Below, in pieces: positions 1-6,314 of a DNA stretch of 11,641 nucleotides. Within the stretch, counting starts at the first letter, position 1. Each line of letters begins with the position of its first letter. The stretch is taken from NCBI GenBank assembly GCA_937907435.1, contig CALCIA010000010.1, forward strand, positions 1 through 11,641. Direction: 5' to 3'. The notes beneath the pieces are model-generated. The model had not been told where the DNA came from. It saw only the letters and a program-made list of their open reading frames with translations, and did not search any database. The stretch is from an uncultured Actinomycetes bacterium. GTDB taxonomy: Bacteria; Actinomycetota; Thermoleophilia; Solirubrobacterales; 70-9. Both the position numbers and the translations under genes were made by a program.

Positions 1-63
1 CCGATCGTCACGTAAGTCCGACTTCCTCACGTCCCTGTGACGCCTCTCCCACGCAAGCCTCAC

Positions 64-121
64 GTCCTGGGCTCCTCATGGGGGTCACAGCCTGCCAGGA
101 CCCCCATGAGGAGCCCAGGAC
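64..121. repeat. Perfect 23-bp inverted repeat, 12-nt loop (hairpin A)
   Basis: Positions 64-86 are the exact reverse complement of 99-121, around a 12-nt loop at 87-98. Read on the minus strand the loop is CTGGCAGGCTGT, differing at one base from the loop of the hairpin at 11602-11641 and at two from that at 7621-7676. The stems of the three hairpins are unrelated in sequence. No T-run follows on either strand, so a classic intrinsic terminator is unlikely. It lies about 120 bp before rpsP. Confidence 0.9.
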
Positions 122-224
122 ACCCACGACCCATCTCGGACGGCCACCAGCCCCCCGAACCCCCGCCCGTCCCGCCTCCGCACCCCCGAACCCCCGCAAC
201 CCAGCGCAAGATCCGCCGTTCCGC

Positions 225-230
225 TACAGT
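225..230 (+). promoter_or_regulatory. Candidate -10 box for rpsP
   Basis: TACAGT matches TANNNT and ends 10 nt before the rpsP ATG, which would give an mRNA with a very short or absent leader. No Shine-Dalgarno sequence precedes the ATG, which agrees. No clear -35 box is seen 16-19 bp upstream. Four other operon heads in the window have the same arrangement. Confidence 0.45.
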
Positions 231-240
231 TCTCCGCCGC

Positions 241-495
241 ATGGCAGTCCGAATTCGACTTAGACGAGTGGGTTCCAAGAAGAACCCCGTGTGGCGCATC
301 GTTGTCGCCGACAAACGCTCCCCGCGTGACGGGCGTTCGATCGAGACGATCGGCCAGTACAACCCGCAGACCGAGCCCTCGACGATCGTGATCGATGAGG
401 AGCGGGCGCGGCACTGGCTCGAGCACGGCGCCCAGCCGTCGGAGACCGTGGCCACCCTGCTGCGCACCAAGGGCATCGCCGCCCACGGCAGCTAG
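241..495 (+). CDS. rpsP: 30S ribosomal protein S16
   Basis: Small-subunit ribosomal protein S16, a primary 16S rRNA binder in the body of the 30S particle. The 84-residue product begins MAVRIRLRRVGSKKNPVWRI and has the family hallmarks RIVVADKRSPRDGR (about residues 20-33) and the IGQYNP motif, at the family's usual length. The ATG at 241 is chosen because it gives the canonical MAVRIRL N-terminus; the frame stays open upstream to 37, but that extension is Pro-rich and unlike S16. It heads an operon and is followed after 14 nt by the KH-domain gene khpA, the standard partner order in Gram-positive bacteria. A TANNNT box 10 nt before the ATG suggests a near-leaderless transcript. Confidence 0.97.
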   Translation: MAVRIRLRRVGSKKNPVWRIVVADKRSPRDGRSIETIGQYNPQTEPSTIVIDEERARHWLEHGAQPSETVATLLRTKGIAAHGS

Positions 496-509
496 CCGTT
501 CCTGCGGCG

Positions 510-740
510 ATGACCGAGCTGCTCGAATTCCTCGTCAAGGCCCTCGTCGAGGATCCTGACGCCGTGGAGGTCGAGGAGCTGGAGGAGGACGGCGACCTCG
601 TCTACGAGATCAGCGTCGCCGACGGCGATCTCGGCCGGGTGATCGGCAAAGGCGGCCGCGTGGCGAACGCGATCCGCACGATCGCCAAGGCGGCCGCGGT
701 GCGCATCGACCGCCGCGTCATCGTCGACATCCTCGACTGA
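510..740 (+). CDS. khpA: KH-domain RNA-binding protein KhpA
   Basis: Small single-KH-domain protein (76 residues, normal for the family, formerly called YlqC). The GxxG RNA-binding loop is GKGG at residues 46-49, inside GRVIGKGGR, followed by the helix VANAIRTIAKAAA. In other bacteria KhpA pairs with KhpB/Jag, binds many RNAs and affects cell division and envelope growth; that role is inferred here. The N-terminal half is strongly acidic (a run of Glu/Asp at residues 15-28). It sits 14 nt after rpsP and 10 nt before trmD. In most operons of this type rimM lies between khpA and trmD; here the 10-nt gap leaves no room for it. Confidence 0.95.
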   Translation: MTELLEFLVKALVEDPDAVEVEELEEDGDLVYEISVADGDLGRVIGKGGRVANAIRTIAKAAAVRIDRRVIVDILD

Positions 741-750
741 GCCGCCACTC

Positions 751-1449
751 ATGCGGCTGGACATCTTCTCCCTCTTCCCGGAGGCGTTCGACTGGCTGCA
801 GACGCAGCGCCCGGTGCAGAACGCGCTGCGCGAAGGCAACGAGCTGCGGCTCTTCAACTACCGCGACTCGACCCCGCTGACCGGGCGCCAGGTCGACGAC
901 GCGCCCTACGGCGGCGGCGCCGGGATGGTGCTGCGGGTCGACGTGATCGACGCCGCGCTGCAGGCCGCCTACGGCGAAGGGCTGCGGCCGCGGATCGTGC
1001 TGCTGACGCCGACCGGGCGGCTGCTCGACGACGAGCTCGCCGACGAGCTGGTCGGCGAACGGCACGTGGCGCTGCTCTGCGGGCGCTATGAGGGCTTCGA
1101 CGAGCGGGTCCACGAGCACTTCGCCGACGACGAGGTGTCGATCGGGCGCTATGTGCTGGCCGGGGGCGAGCTGCCGGCGATGGTCGTCGCCGACGTCTTG
1201 ATGCGCAAGCTGCCGGGGGCGCTCGGCAACGCGAGTTCGGCCGCCGAGGACTCCTACAGCCGGGTGCTCGAGGGCATGCCGGAGTACCCGCACTACACGC
1301 GCCCGCCGGTCCATCGCGGCTGGAAGGTGCCCGAGGTGCTGCTCTCCGGTGACCACGAAAAGGTCCGCCAATGGCGCCTCGAGCGCTCACGCGAACGTGC
1401 CAAGGCGTATGCGGAAGAGCAGCGGAAAGCCGCTTCCGGCACGGAATAG
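751..1449 (+). CDS. trmD: tRNA (guanine-N1-)-methyltransferase TrmD
   Basis: Essential SPOUT-class enzyme that uses S-adenosylmethionine to make m1G37 next to the anticodon, which prevents +1 frameshifting. The 232-residue product shows DDAPYGGGAGMV near residues 49-60, the trefoil-knot cofactor loops CGRYEGFDERV (110-120) and SIGRYVLAGGE (130-140), and EDSYS with the probable catalytic Asp at 167. The late motif PHYTRPPVHRGWKVPEVLLSG is also typical. A highly charged C-terminal helix rich in Arg, Lys and Glu ends the protein. The ATG at 751 gives the classic MRLDIFSLFPE start, 10 nt after khpA, with no Shine-Dalgarno sequence visible. Length matches the family. Confidence 0.97.
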   Translation: MRLDIFSLFPEAFDWLQTQRPVQNALREGNELRLFNYRDSTPLTGRQVDDAPYGGGAGMVLRVDVIDAALQAAYGEGLRPRIVLLTPTGRLLDDELADELVGERHVALLCGRYEGFDERVHEHFADDEVSIGRYVLAGGELPAMVVADVLMRKLPGALGNASSAAEDSYSRVLEGMPEYPHYTRPPVHRGWKVPEVLLSGDHEKVRQWRLERSRERAKAYAEEQRKAASGTE

Positions 1450-1457
1450 CTAACATT

Positions 1458-1499
1458 CCGCGACCGCGCGGATCCCGACCCGGGGGCTGGGCGGTTTTT
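1458..1499 (+). terminator. Possible terminator or attenuator before rplS
   Basis: The 85-nt gap between trmD and rplS contains a GC-rich stretch followed by a run of five T (1495-1499), then CTT. A short stem can form between 1464-1467 (CCGC) and 1491-1494 (GCGG), but the interior pairs poorly. A competing perfect 5-bp GC hairpin, 1458-1462 with 1467-1471, would use up the left arm. Two exclusive folds before a T-run look like an attenuator that could tune L19 and downstream expression. The pairing is weak, so this is tentative. Confidence 0.3.
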
Positions 1500-1534
1500 C
1501 TTCGCCATCCCCCGACCAAAGCAGAAACTTCGCA

Positions 1535-2230
1535 ATGAGCTCAGTCATCGACAGCATCGAGCGCGATCAACTCAAGAAGGGCCTCCCTTCTTTCGAGCCC
1601 GGCGATCGCGTCCGCGTCCACTTCCAGGTCATCGAGGGGTCGCGCAAACGGACCCAGGTCTTCGAGGGCGTGGTGCTGCGCCGGCAGGGCTCCGGAGCGC
1701 GCGAGACCTTCACCGTCCGCAAGCAGTCCTTCGGCGTCGGCGTCGAGCGCACGTTCCCGCTGCACTCGCCGAAGATCGAGAAACTCGAGGTCGCGGCGCG
1801 CGGTGACGTGCGACGGGCCAAGCTCTACTACCTGCGCGGCCGGATCGGCAAGGCGGCCCGCGTCGCCGAGCGGCGCTGGGGCATCGACGAGGACATGGTC
1901 TCGCGGCCGGTCGCGGCGGGCGACGAGTCCACCGCGGTCGACGCCGAGGGCGTGAGCCAGGACGAGGCCGTGCCGGAGGCGGTGCCGACGGAGGCCGAGC
2001 AGGCCGAGGCCACCGAGGCGCCCGAGGAGGCCGCAGCAGCTGGGGACGAGGCCGAGGCGAGCGCCGAGGAGGCGCCGGCGGCCGATGGGGGGGCAGAGCC
2101 TGATGCAGCGGCGGATGCGGACACCGAGCCGACCGCCGCCGGGGAGACCGAGGACAGTTCAGCGTCGGAGGAGCCCGAGGACGAGGAGCCGGACAAGCCC
2201 GGTGACTCCGACGAGGACTCCGCGGGCTGA
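1535..2230 (+). CDS. rplS: 50S ribosomal protein L19 with long acidic C-terminal tail
   Basis: Large-subunit protein L19, located at the 30S-50S interface. The conserved core spans about residues 1-115: IERDQLKKGLPSFEPGDRVRVH, then QVFEGVVLRRQGSG, ETFTVRK, GVGVERTFPLHSP and KLYYLRGRIGKAARV. That core is the usual full length of the family. Here it continues for about 115 more residues, made almost only of Ala, Glu, Asp, Pro, Ser, Thr and Gly, with no predicted fold and a strong negative charge. The frame and base composition run smoothly through, so this looks like a real extension and not a frameshift. The stop TGA overlaps the proposed CTG start of lepB1, implying translational coupling. 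An 85-nt gap with a T-run separates it from trmD, so it may be separately regulated. Confidence 0.95.
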   Translation: MSSVIDSIERDQLKKGLPSFEPGDRVRVHFQVIEGSRKRTQVFEGVVLRRQGSGARETFTVRKQSFGVGVERTFPLHSPKIEKLEVAARGDVRRAKLYYLRGRIGKAARVAERRWGIDEDMVSRPVAAGDESTAVDAEGVSQDEAVPEAVPTEAEQAEATEAPEEAAAAGDEAEASAEEAPAADGGAEPDAAADADTEPTAAGETEDSSASEEPEDEEPDKPGDSDEDSAG

Positions 2231-2847
2231 AACTCTCGCTGCCCAAGCCGAAGAGCAAAGCGGGCGGCCTGATCGAGTTGGTCGTCATCGTCGCGCTCGC
2301 CCTTGGGCTGGCGCTGGCGATCCAGGCTTGGCTGGTCAAGCCCTACCAGATCCCCTCCGGCTCGATGGAACCGACGCTCGACGTCGGCCAGCGCGTCCTC
2401 GTCAACCGCTTCGTCTACCACCTGCACGAACCGCACCGGGGCGACATCGTCGTCTTCCACCCGCCGGAAGGCGCGGCGACGGCGGCGCAGTGCGGGGTCG
2501 ACGCCCCGCAAGGTGAGCCCTGCCCGAAGCCGACTCCGAACGAGTCGAGCCAGAACTTCATCAAGCGGATCGTCGCCGTCGGCGGCGACACCCTCTCGAT
2601 CAAAGAAGGTCACCCGGTCGTGAACGGGAAAGAGAACGCCGATGAATCCTTCATCCGGCCCTGCGGCGCCGCCTCCGTCTGCAACATGCCGAAGACGATC
2701 ACGATCCCGAAGGGCTACTTCTTCATGATGGGCGACAACCGCGGCGAAAGCGACGACAGCCGGTACTGGGGCCCGGTCCCGAAGGCGTGGATCATCGGCG
2801 AGGCCTTCGCCACCTACTGGCCGCCCGACCGGATCGGCACCCTTTAG
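2227..2847 (+). CDS. lepB: Signal peptidase I, first tandem copy (CTG start)
   Basis: Membrane-bound serine protease that cleaves signal peptides from exported proteins. A short basic cytosolic N-terminus precedes one membrane segment (about residues 15-37). Then come the catalytic Ser46 in PSGSMEPTL, the general base Lys113 in FIKRIVAVGGDTL, and GDNRGESDDSR at 169-179. Start choice: the second copy begins at a GTG, and the aligned codon here is CTG at 2227, whose last two bases open the rplS stop (CTGA overlap). No ATG, GTG or TTG exists in frame between an upstream stop at 2203 and TTG 2278, and the TTG would remove the basic N-terminus and part of the membrane anchor. The product is 206 residues. 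Four cysteines on the outer side are conserved with copy 2. Confidence 0.93.
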   Translation: MKLSLPKPKSKAGGLIELVVIVALALGLALAIQAWLVKPYQIPSGSMEPTLDVGQRVLVNRFVYHLHEPHRGDIVVFHPPEGAATAAQCGVDAPQGEPCPKPTPNESSQNFIKRIVAVGGDTLSIKEGHPVVNGKENADESFIRPCGAASVCNMPKTITIPKGYFFMMGDNRGESDDSRYWGPVPKAWIIGEAFATYWPPDRIGTL

Positions 2848-2883
2848 GCGCCCTTCGGACTTCTGGTCAAGAATCCCGCCGCC

Positions 2884-3522
2884 GTGAAATTCCGGATCCC
2901 GAAACCGAAGAGCAAAGCCGGCGGGCTGATCGAGCTGGTGGTGATCGTGGCGCTGGCGCTCGGGTTGGCGCTGGCGATCCAGGCCTGGATCGTGAAGCCC
3001 TACCAGATCCCCTCGGGGTCGATGGAGCCCACCTTGGACGTCGGCCAGCGCGTCCTCGTCAACCGCTTCATCTACCACCTGCACGAACCGCACCGGGGCG
3101 ACATCGTCGTCTTCCACCCGCCGGAAGGGGCGGAGTCGAGCAGCGAATGCGGCGTCCTCGTGAAGAACATGCAGCCGCTCGAAACCGGGGAGGCGTGCCC
3201 GAAAGCGACCCCCGGGGAGTCGAGCCAGACCTTCATCAAGCGGATCGTCGCCGTCGGCGGTGACACGCTCTCGATCAAAGAAGGGCATCCGGTCGTGAAC
3301 GGCGTCGAGAAGACCGACGAGCCCTACATCAGGCCCTGTGGGGGCGGCTATGAGTGCAATTTGCCGAAGACGATCAAGATCCCGCCCGGTTACTTCTTCA
3401 TGATGGGGGACAACCGTGGCGAAAGCGACGACAGCCGCTACTGGGGGCCGGTCCCGAAGGCGTGGATCATCGGCGAAGCCTTCGCGACCTACTGGCCGCC
3501 GGATCGAATCGGCACCCTCTAG
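2884..3522 (+). CDS. lepB: Signal peptidase I, second tandem copy
   Basis: Second signal peptidase I, 212 residues, clearly a tandem duplicate of the gene just upstream. The N-terminus MKFRIPKPKSKAGG is basic, followed by a membrane segment from about residue 15 to 37. The catalytic Ser46 lies in PSGSMEPTL, the catalytic Lys119 in FIKRIVAVGGDTL, and GDNRGESDDSR at 175-185. Both copies therefore keep the Ser-Lys dyad and should be active. They differ mainly in the loop between the first conserved block and the Lys box, which is six residues longer here (CGVLVKNMQPLETGEACPK). The GTG at 2884 is the only standard start after the lepB1 stop that keeps the whole N-terminus. The two genes lie in the same reading frame, separated by 36 nt, and rnhB follows after 18 nt. 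Confidence 0.95.
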   Translation: MKFRIPKPKSKAGGLIELVVIVALALGLALAIQAWIVKPYQIPSGSMEPTLDVGQRVLVNRFIYHLHEPHRGDIVVFHPPEGAESSSECGVLVKNMQPLETGEACPKATPGESSQTFIKRIVAVGGDTLSIKEGHPVVNGVEKTDEPYIRPCGGGYECNLPKTIKIPPGYFFMMGDNRGESDDSRYWGPVPKAWIIGEAFATYWPPDRIGTL

Positions 3523-3540
3523 CCGGGGCGCGAGCGCCGC

Positions 3541-4380
3541 ATGAGCGGCAAGCTCCACAAACGTCGGCTGCGGCGCAGCCAGCGACTCTTCGATTTCGAC
3601 CGCGGCCTCGACCACCGCTTCGTTGCGGGCGCCGACGAGGCCGGGCGCGGCTGCCTGGCCGGGCCGCTGGTCGCCGCCGCGGTGCTCTTCGACTACGAGA
3701 CGCTCTCGGTCGGCGATCGCCGCATCCTCGGCGGCCTGCACGACTCCAAGCAGATGACCGAGGAGGCCCGGATCGAGATGTTCCCCTGCGTGATGCGGGC
3801 GGCGGCGCGGGTCAGCATCGTGATCCGCTCGGCGCCGGGGATCGACCGCCGCGGGCTCCACGTCACCAACTGCCAGGCCCTGGGCGACGCCCTCGCGCGG
3901 CTCGAGCCCGGCCCCGATGTCATCTGCCTGGTCGACGGCTTCCGCCTGCCGCGCTGCCAGGTTCCGCACCGCCGCGTCGTCGGCGGCGACCGCACCAGCG
4001 CCGCGATCGCCGCCGCCTCGGTCCTCGCCAAGGTGACCCGCGACCGTTATATGCGCGAGGCGGCCGAGCGCCATCCCGGCTGGGGCTTCGAGGAGCACGT
4101 CGGCTACTCGACCCCGGAGCACCGCGCCGCGATCGACCGGCTCGGCATCTCGCCGCTCCACCGCCGCTCCTTCGCCAGCGTCGCCTACACCCAGCTTGGC
4201 CTTGACGGCGACTACGAGGTCGCGGAGCTTGACGACGATCTTCTGGAGGAGGAGCTTGGTCATCTTGAAGGTCCCGGCCTAGAAGGCTCCGATGAGGTGC
4301 TCGAGATCGACGACTTCGTCGTGCGCGCCGAGGACGACGCCGACGGCGTCGAAGCGGATCTCGGCGTAGCGCGGCACTGA
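3541..4380 (+). CDS. rnhB: Ribonuclease HII with unusual C-terminal tail
   Basis: Cleaves the RNA strand of RNA-DNA hybrids and starts removal of single ribonucleotides from DNA. The acidic catalytic set is visible: Asp32-Glu33 in GADEAGRG, Asp132 in CLVDGF and Asp168 in KVTRDRYM, plus the DSK motif at 68-70 and the AAASVLAKV helix. A basic N-terminal stretch (KRRLRRSQR) precedes the core. The family fold should end near residue 220 (YTQLG). Here 59 further residues follow, very acidic, and the last 34 codons lie antisense to the 3' end of yraN. The tail is probably a by-product of a rearrangement that removed the original stop, not a domain. The start at ATG 3541 is 18 nt after lepB2. Confidence 0.95.
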   Translation: MSGKLHKRRLRRSQRLFDFDRGLDHRFVAGADEAGRGCLAGPLVAAAVLFDYETLSVGDRRILGGLHDSKQMTEEARIEMFPCVMRAAARVSIVIRSAPGIDRRGLHVTNCQALGDALARLEPGPDVICLVDGFRLPRCQVPHRRVVGGDRTSAAIAAASVLAKVTRDRYMREAAERHPGWGFEEHVGYSTPEHRAAIDRLGISPLHRRSFASVAYTQLGLDGDYEVAELDDDLLEEELGHLEGPGLEGSDEVLEIDDFVVRAEDDADGVEADLGVARH

Positions 4381-4671
4381 GCCCGCCGCGCGTCGCTCCG
4401 CGATCCAGGCCGTGGCGAGGCGCCGCACCTGGGACTGCTTGCGCGGCGTGACCCAGTGGACGGGGCGCTCGGGGCCGACCTTGCCCCCGGCGCGGACCGC
4501 CTTCACCTCGACGAAGACGAGGGCGTGGCGGCGCGCGTCGAAGACGACGAGGTCGAGCTCGCCGAATTTGGTCCGCGCGTTGCGCTCGAGGATCCGGTAG
4601 CCGAGCGAGCCGAGGTGTTCGGCGGCGCGGGCCTCGGCGAGGCGGCCGGTGCGGAGGCGATGGCGGGTCAT
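4279..4671 (-). CDS. yraN: YraN family putative endonuclease (UPF0102)
   Basis: Member of the YraN/UPF0102 family, which has a restriction-endonuclease-like fold; the cellular role is not settled. The 130-residue product starts MTRHRLRTGRLAEARAAEHL and contains GYRILERNAR, the nuclease-like core GELDLVVFD followed by LVFVEVKAV, a KQSQVRRLATAWI helix, and ends RFDAVGVV...LEHLIGAF, all typical of the family. The ATG at 4671 gives the normal N-terminus; the frame is open to another ATG at 4791, but that extension looks unrelated. The gene's position between rnhB and comM is the conserved one, but its orientation is reversed compared with the usual co-directional order. Its 3' end overlaps the rnhB tail by 102 bp. 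Confidence 0.92.
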   Translation of the reverse strand: MTRHRLRTGRLAEARAAEHLGSLGYRILERNARTKFGELDLVVFDARRHALVFVEVKAVRAGGKVGPERPVHWVTPRKQSQVRRLATAWIAERRAAGSVPRYAEIRFDAVGVVLGAHDEVVDLEHLIGAF

Positions 4672-4807
4672 CGGTGGCGCGGGTGGTCGGCGTGCATGGG
4701 CGCACCATGCCCCATGCCGCGCCGCTTTTCGCCGGTTGGCGCCGAATTGGTCCAGGGTCGGCACAGAAGATTTACTTTCTGCGCGCCACACGCGCGCATT
4801 TCGGGCC

Positions 4808-4813
4808 TAGCGT
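4808..4813 (+). promoter_or_regulatory. Candidate -10 box for comM
   Basis: TAGCGT fits TANNNT and ends 7 nt before the comM ATG, so transcription would begin at or next to the start codon. It lies in the 149-bp spacer between divergent yraN and comM. No clear -35 element is visible. Confidence 0.45.
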
Positions 4814-4820
4814 CGCTTCC

Positions 4821-6314
4821 ATGCTCGCCACCGCCCGCACCTTCACGCTCGACGGCATCTCCGCCCGGCCCGTCCGGGTCGAGGTCGACGTCCACCGCGG
4901 TTTGCCCGGCTTCGCGATCGTCGGCCTGCCCGACGCGGCCGTCAGGGAGGCGCGCGAGCGCGTGCGGGCGGCGCTCGTCAACTGCGGTTTCGAATTCCCG
5001 CTCTCGCGGATCGTCGTCAACCTGGCGCCCGCCAGCCTGCGCAAGGCCGGGCCGGGGATGGACCTGGCGATCGCGGCGGCGCTGCTCTGCGCGTCCGGGG
5101 AGCTGGAGTGGGAGGGGATGGACCGGGTCGCGTTCGCCGGCGAGCTGGCGCTCGACGGCCAGGTGCGGTCGATCCACGGCGCGCTGGCGATCGCCGAGGC
5201 GGCGCGTGAGGACGGCGTGGAGGCGGTCGTCGTGCCCGCCGAGAACGGCCCCGAGGCCGCGCTCGCGGGCGGGGTGGACGTGGTGCCGCTGGCGAGCGTC
5301 GCCGAGCTGCCGGGCCTGGCGGAGGGAGTGAGGACGCCGGAACCGATGCCGCTGCCACTGCGGACCGGTCCGGCACCCGGAGCGCCCGATCTGGCGGATC
5401 TGCGTGGCCAGCCGCACCTGCGTCACGCGCTCGAGGTCGCCGCGGCCGGCGGTCACTCCCTGCTCATGGTGGGACCGCCCGGGGCGGGGAAGTCGCTTGC
5501 CGCGAGCCGCCTGCCCTCGATCCTGCCGCCGCTCGGCGAGGCGGAGGCGCTGGAGGTGGCGCGGATCGCCAGCGCGACCGGTCGGCTCGGCGGCGGGCTC
5601 CCGGCCGGGCGGCCGTTCCGCGCGCCGCATCACACGATCAGCGCCGCCGGGCTGATCGGCGGCGGCTCGCCGCCCGGCCCGGGGGAGATCACGCGGGCGC
5701 ACCGGGGCGTCCTGTTCCTGGACGAGCTCTGCGAGTTCCGGCGCGAGGTGTTGGAGGCGCTGCGGGCGCCGCTGGAGACCGGCGAGGTGTCGATCGCCCG
5801 GGTGTCGGGCAGGCGGCGGCTGCCGTGCCGGTTCATGCTGGTCGCCGCCTCGAACCCGTGCCCGTGCGGTCGCGGCGAGGACGACCCGGACTGCACCTGC
5901 CTTGCCGCCGCGGTCCAGCGCTACCAGGGCAAACTGAGCGGGGCGCTGGCCGACCGCATCGACCTGCTGGTCGCGGTGTCGCAGCCGAGCGCCGAGGAGA
6001 TCGGCGGCGCGCCGGGCGAGTCCTCGGCGGCGGTGCGGGAGCGGGTCCGCGTGGCGCGCGAGCGCCAGGAGGCGCGGCTCGGCCCGGGGCGCTGCAACGC
6101 CGAGATGACGGCGGCGGAGGTGCGCGGGTGCGAGCTCGACCCGGGCGCGGCGGCGCTGCTCGCCGACCTCTACGCGCGCCGCCGGCTCAGCGGGCGGGCC
6201 CACGACCGCGCCCTGCGGCTGGCGCGGACCGTTGCCGACCTCGCGGGCGCGGAGCGGGTCGGCGAGGAGGAGATGGCGCAGGCGCTGCAGCTTCGAAGGA
6301 GGGACCGTGTCTGA
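4821..6314 (+). CDS. comM: ComM/YifB family AAA+ ATPase (Mg chelatase-like)
   Basis: ComM-type ATPase; in Vibrio cholerae ComM is a hexameric helicase that promotes branch migration during integration of transforming DNA. The 497-residue product has the three expected parts: an N-terminal ChlI-like domain (about 1-165, with GLPGFAIVGLPDAAVRE and RIVVNLAPASLRKAGPGMDLAIA), a central AAA+ module with Walker A GPPGAGKS (218-225) and Walker B VLFLDE (Asp301), and a C-terminal helical domain. A Cys cluster CPC at 347-349 and CTC at 358-360, probably metal-binding, is typical of YifB proteins. ATG 4821 gives the family N-terminus; the frame is open upstream to 4674, but that part is unrelated. Its last 8 nt overlap the GTG start of dprA. 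Confidence 0.95.
   Translation: MLATARTFTLDGISARPVRVEVDVHRGLPGFAIVGLPDAAVREARERVRAALVNCGFEFPLSRIVVNLAPASLRKAGPGMDLAIAAALLCASGELEWEGMDRVAFAGELALDGQVRSIHGALAIAEAAREDGVEAVVVPAENGPEAALAGGVDVVPLASVAELPGLAEGVRTPEPMPLPLRTGPAPGAPDLADLRGQPHLRHALEVAAAGGHSLLMVGPPGAGKSLAASRLPSILPPLGEAEALEVARIASATGRLGGGLPAGRPFRAPHHTISAAGLIGGGSPPGPGEITRAHRGVLFLDELCEFRREVLEALRAPLETGEVSIARVSGRRRLPCRFMLVAASNPCPCGRGEDDPDCTCLAAAVQRYQGKLSGALADRIDLLVAVSQPSAEEIGGAPGESSAAVRERVRVARERQEARLGPGRCNAEMTAAEVRGCELDPGAAALLADLYARRRLSGRAHDRALRLARTVADLAGAERVGEEEMAQALQLRRRDRV

Larger units (their letters stand above)
1..240. other. Spacer upstream of rpsP, no supported gene
   Basis: No convincing gene lies here. Open frames exist on both strands, but their translations are Pro/Arg/Ser-rich low-complexity shadows of GC-rich DNA. 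The stretch holds a perfect 23-bp inverted repeat (64-86 with 99-121) and, at 37-46, the decamer gtgacgcctc that recurs at 7857-7866 in the dprA-thiD spacer. A candidate -10 box for rpsP lies at 225-230. In many bacteria ffh precedes rpsP. No ffh end is visible here, so either the gene lies beyond the window edge or it is not adjacent. Confidence 0.6.

Noticed and set aside
37..240. N-terminal extension of S16
   Set aside because: The frame is open, but the Pro-rich translation is unlike S16, the ATG at 241 gives the canonical N-terminus, and the region includes the long inverted repeat.
1828..4263. 811-codon open frame on the minus strand
   Set aside because: It lies antisense to rplS, both lepB copies and rnhB. 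The translation is Arg/Asp/Ala-rich and repeats itself only because lepB is duplicated. Long antisense frames are expected at this GC content.
4674..4820. N-terminal extension of ComM
   Set aside because: Family proteins start near MLA; the extension shows no similarity and would cover the proposed promoter.
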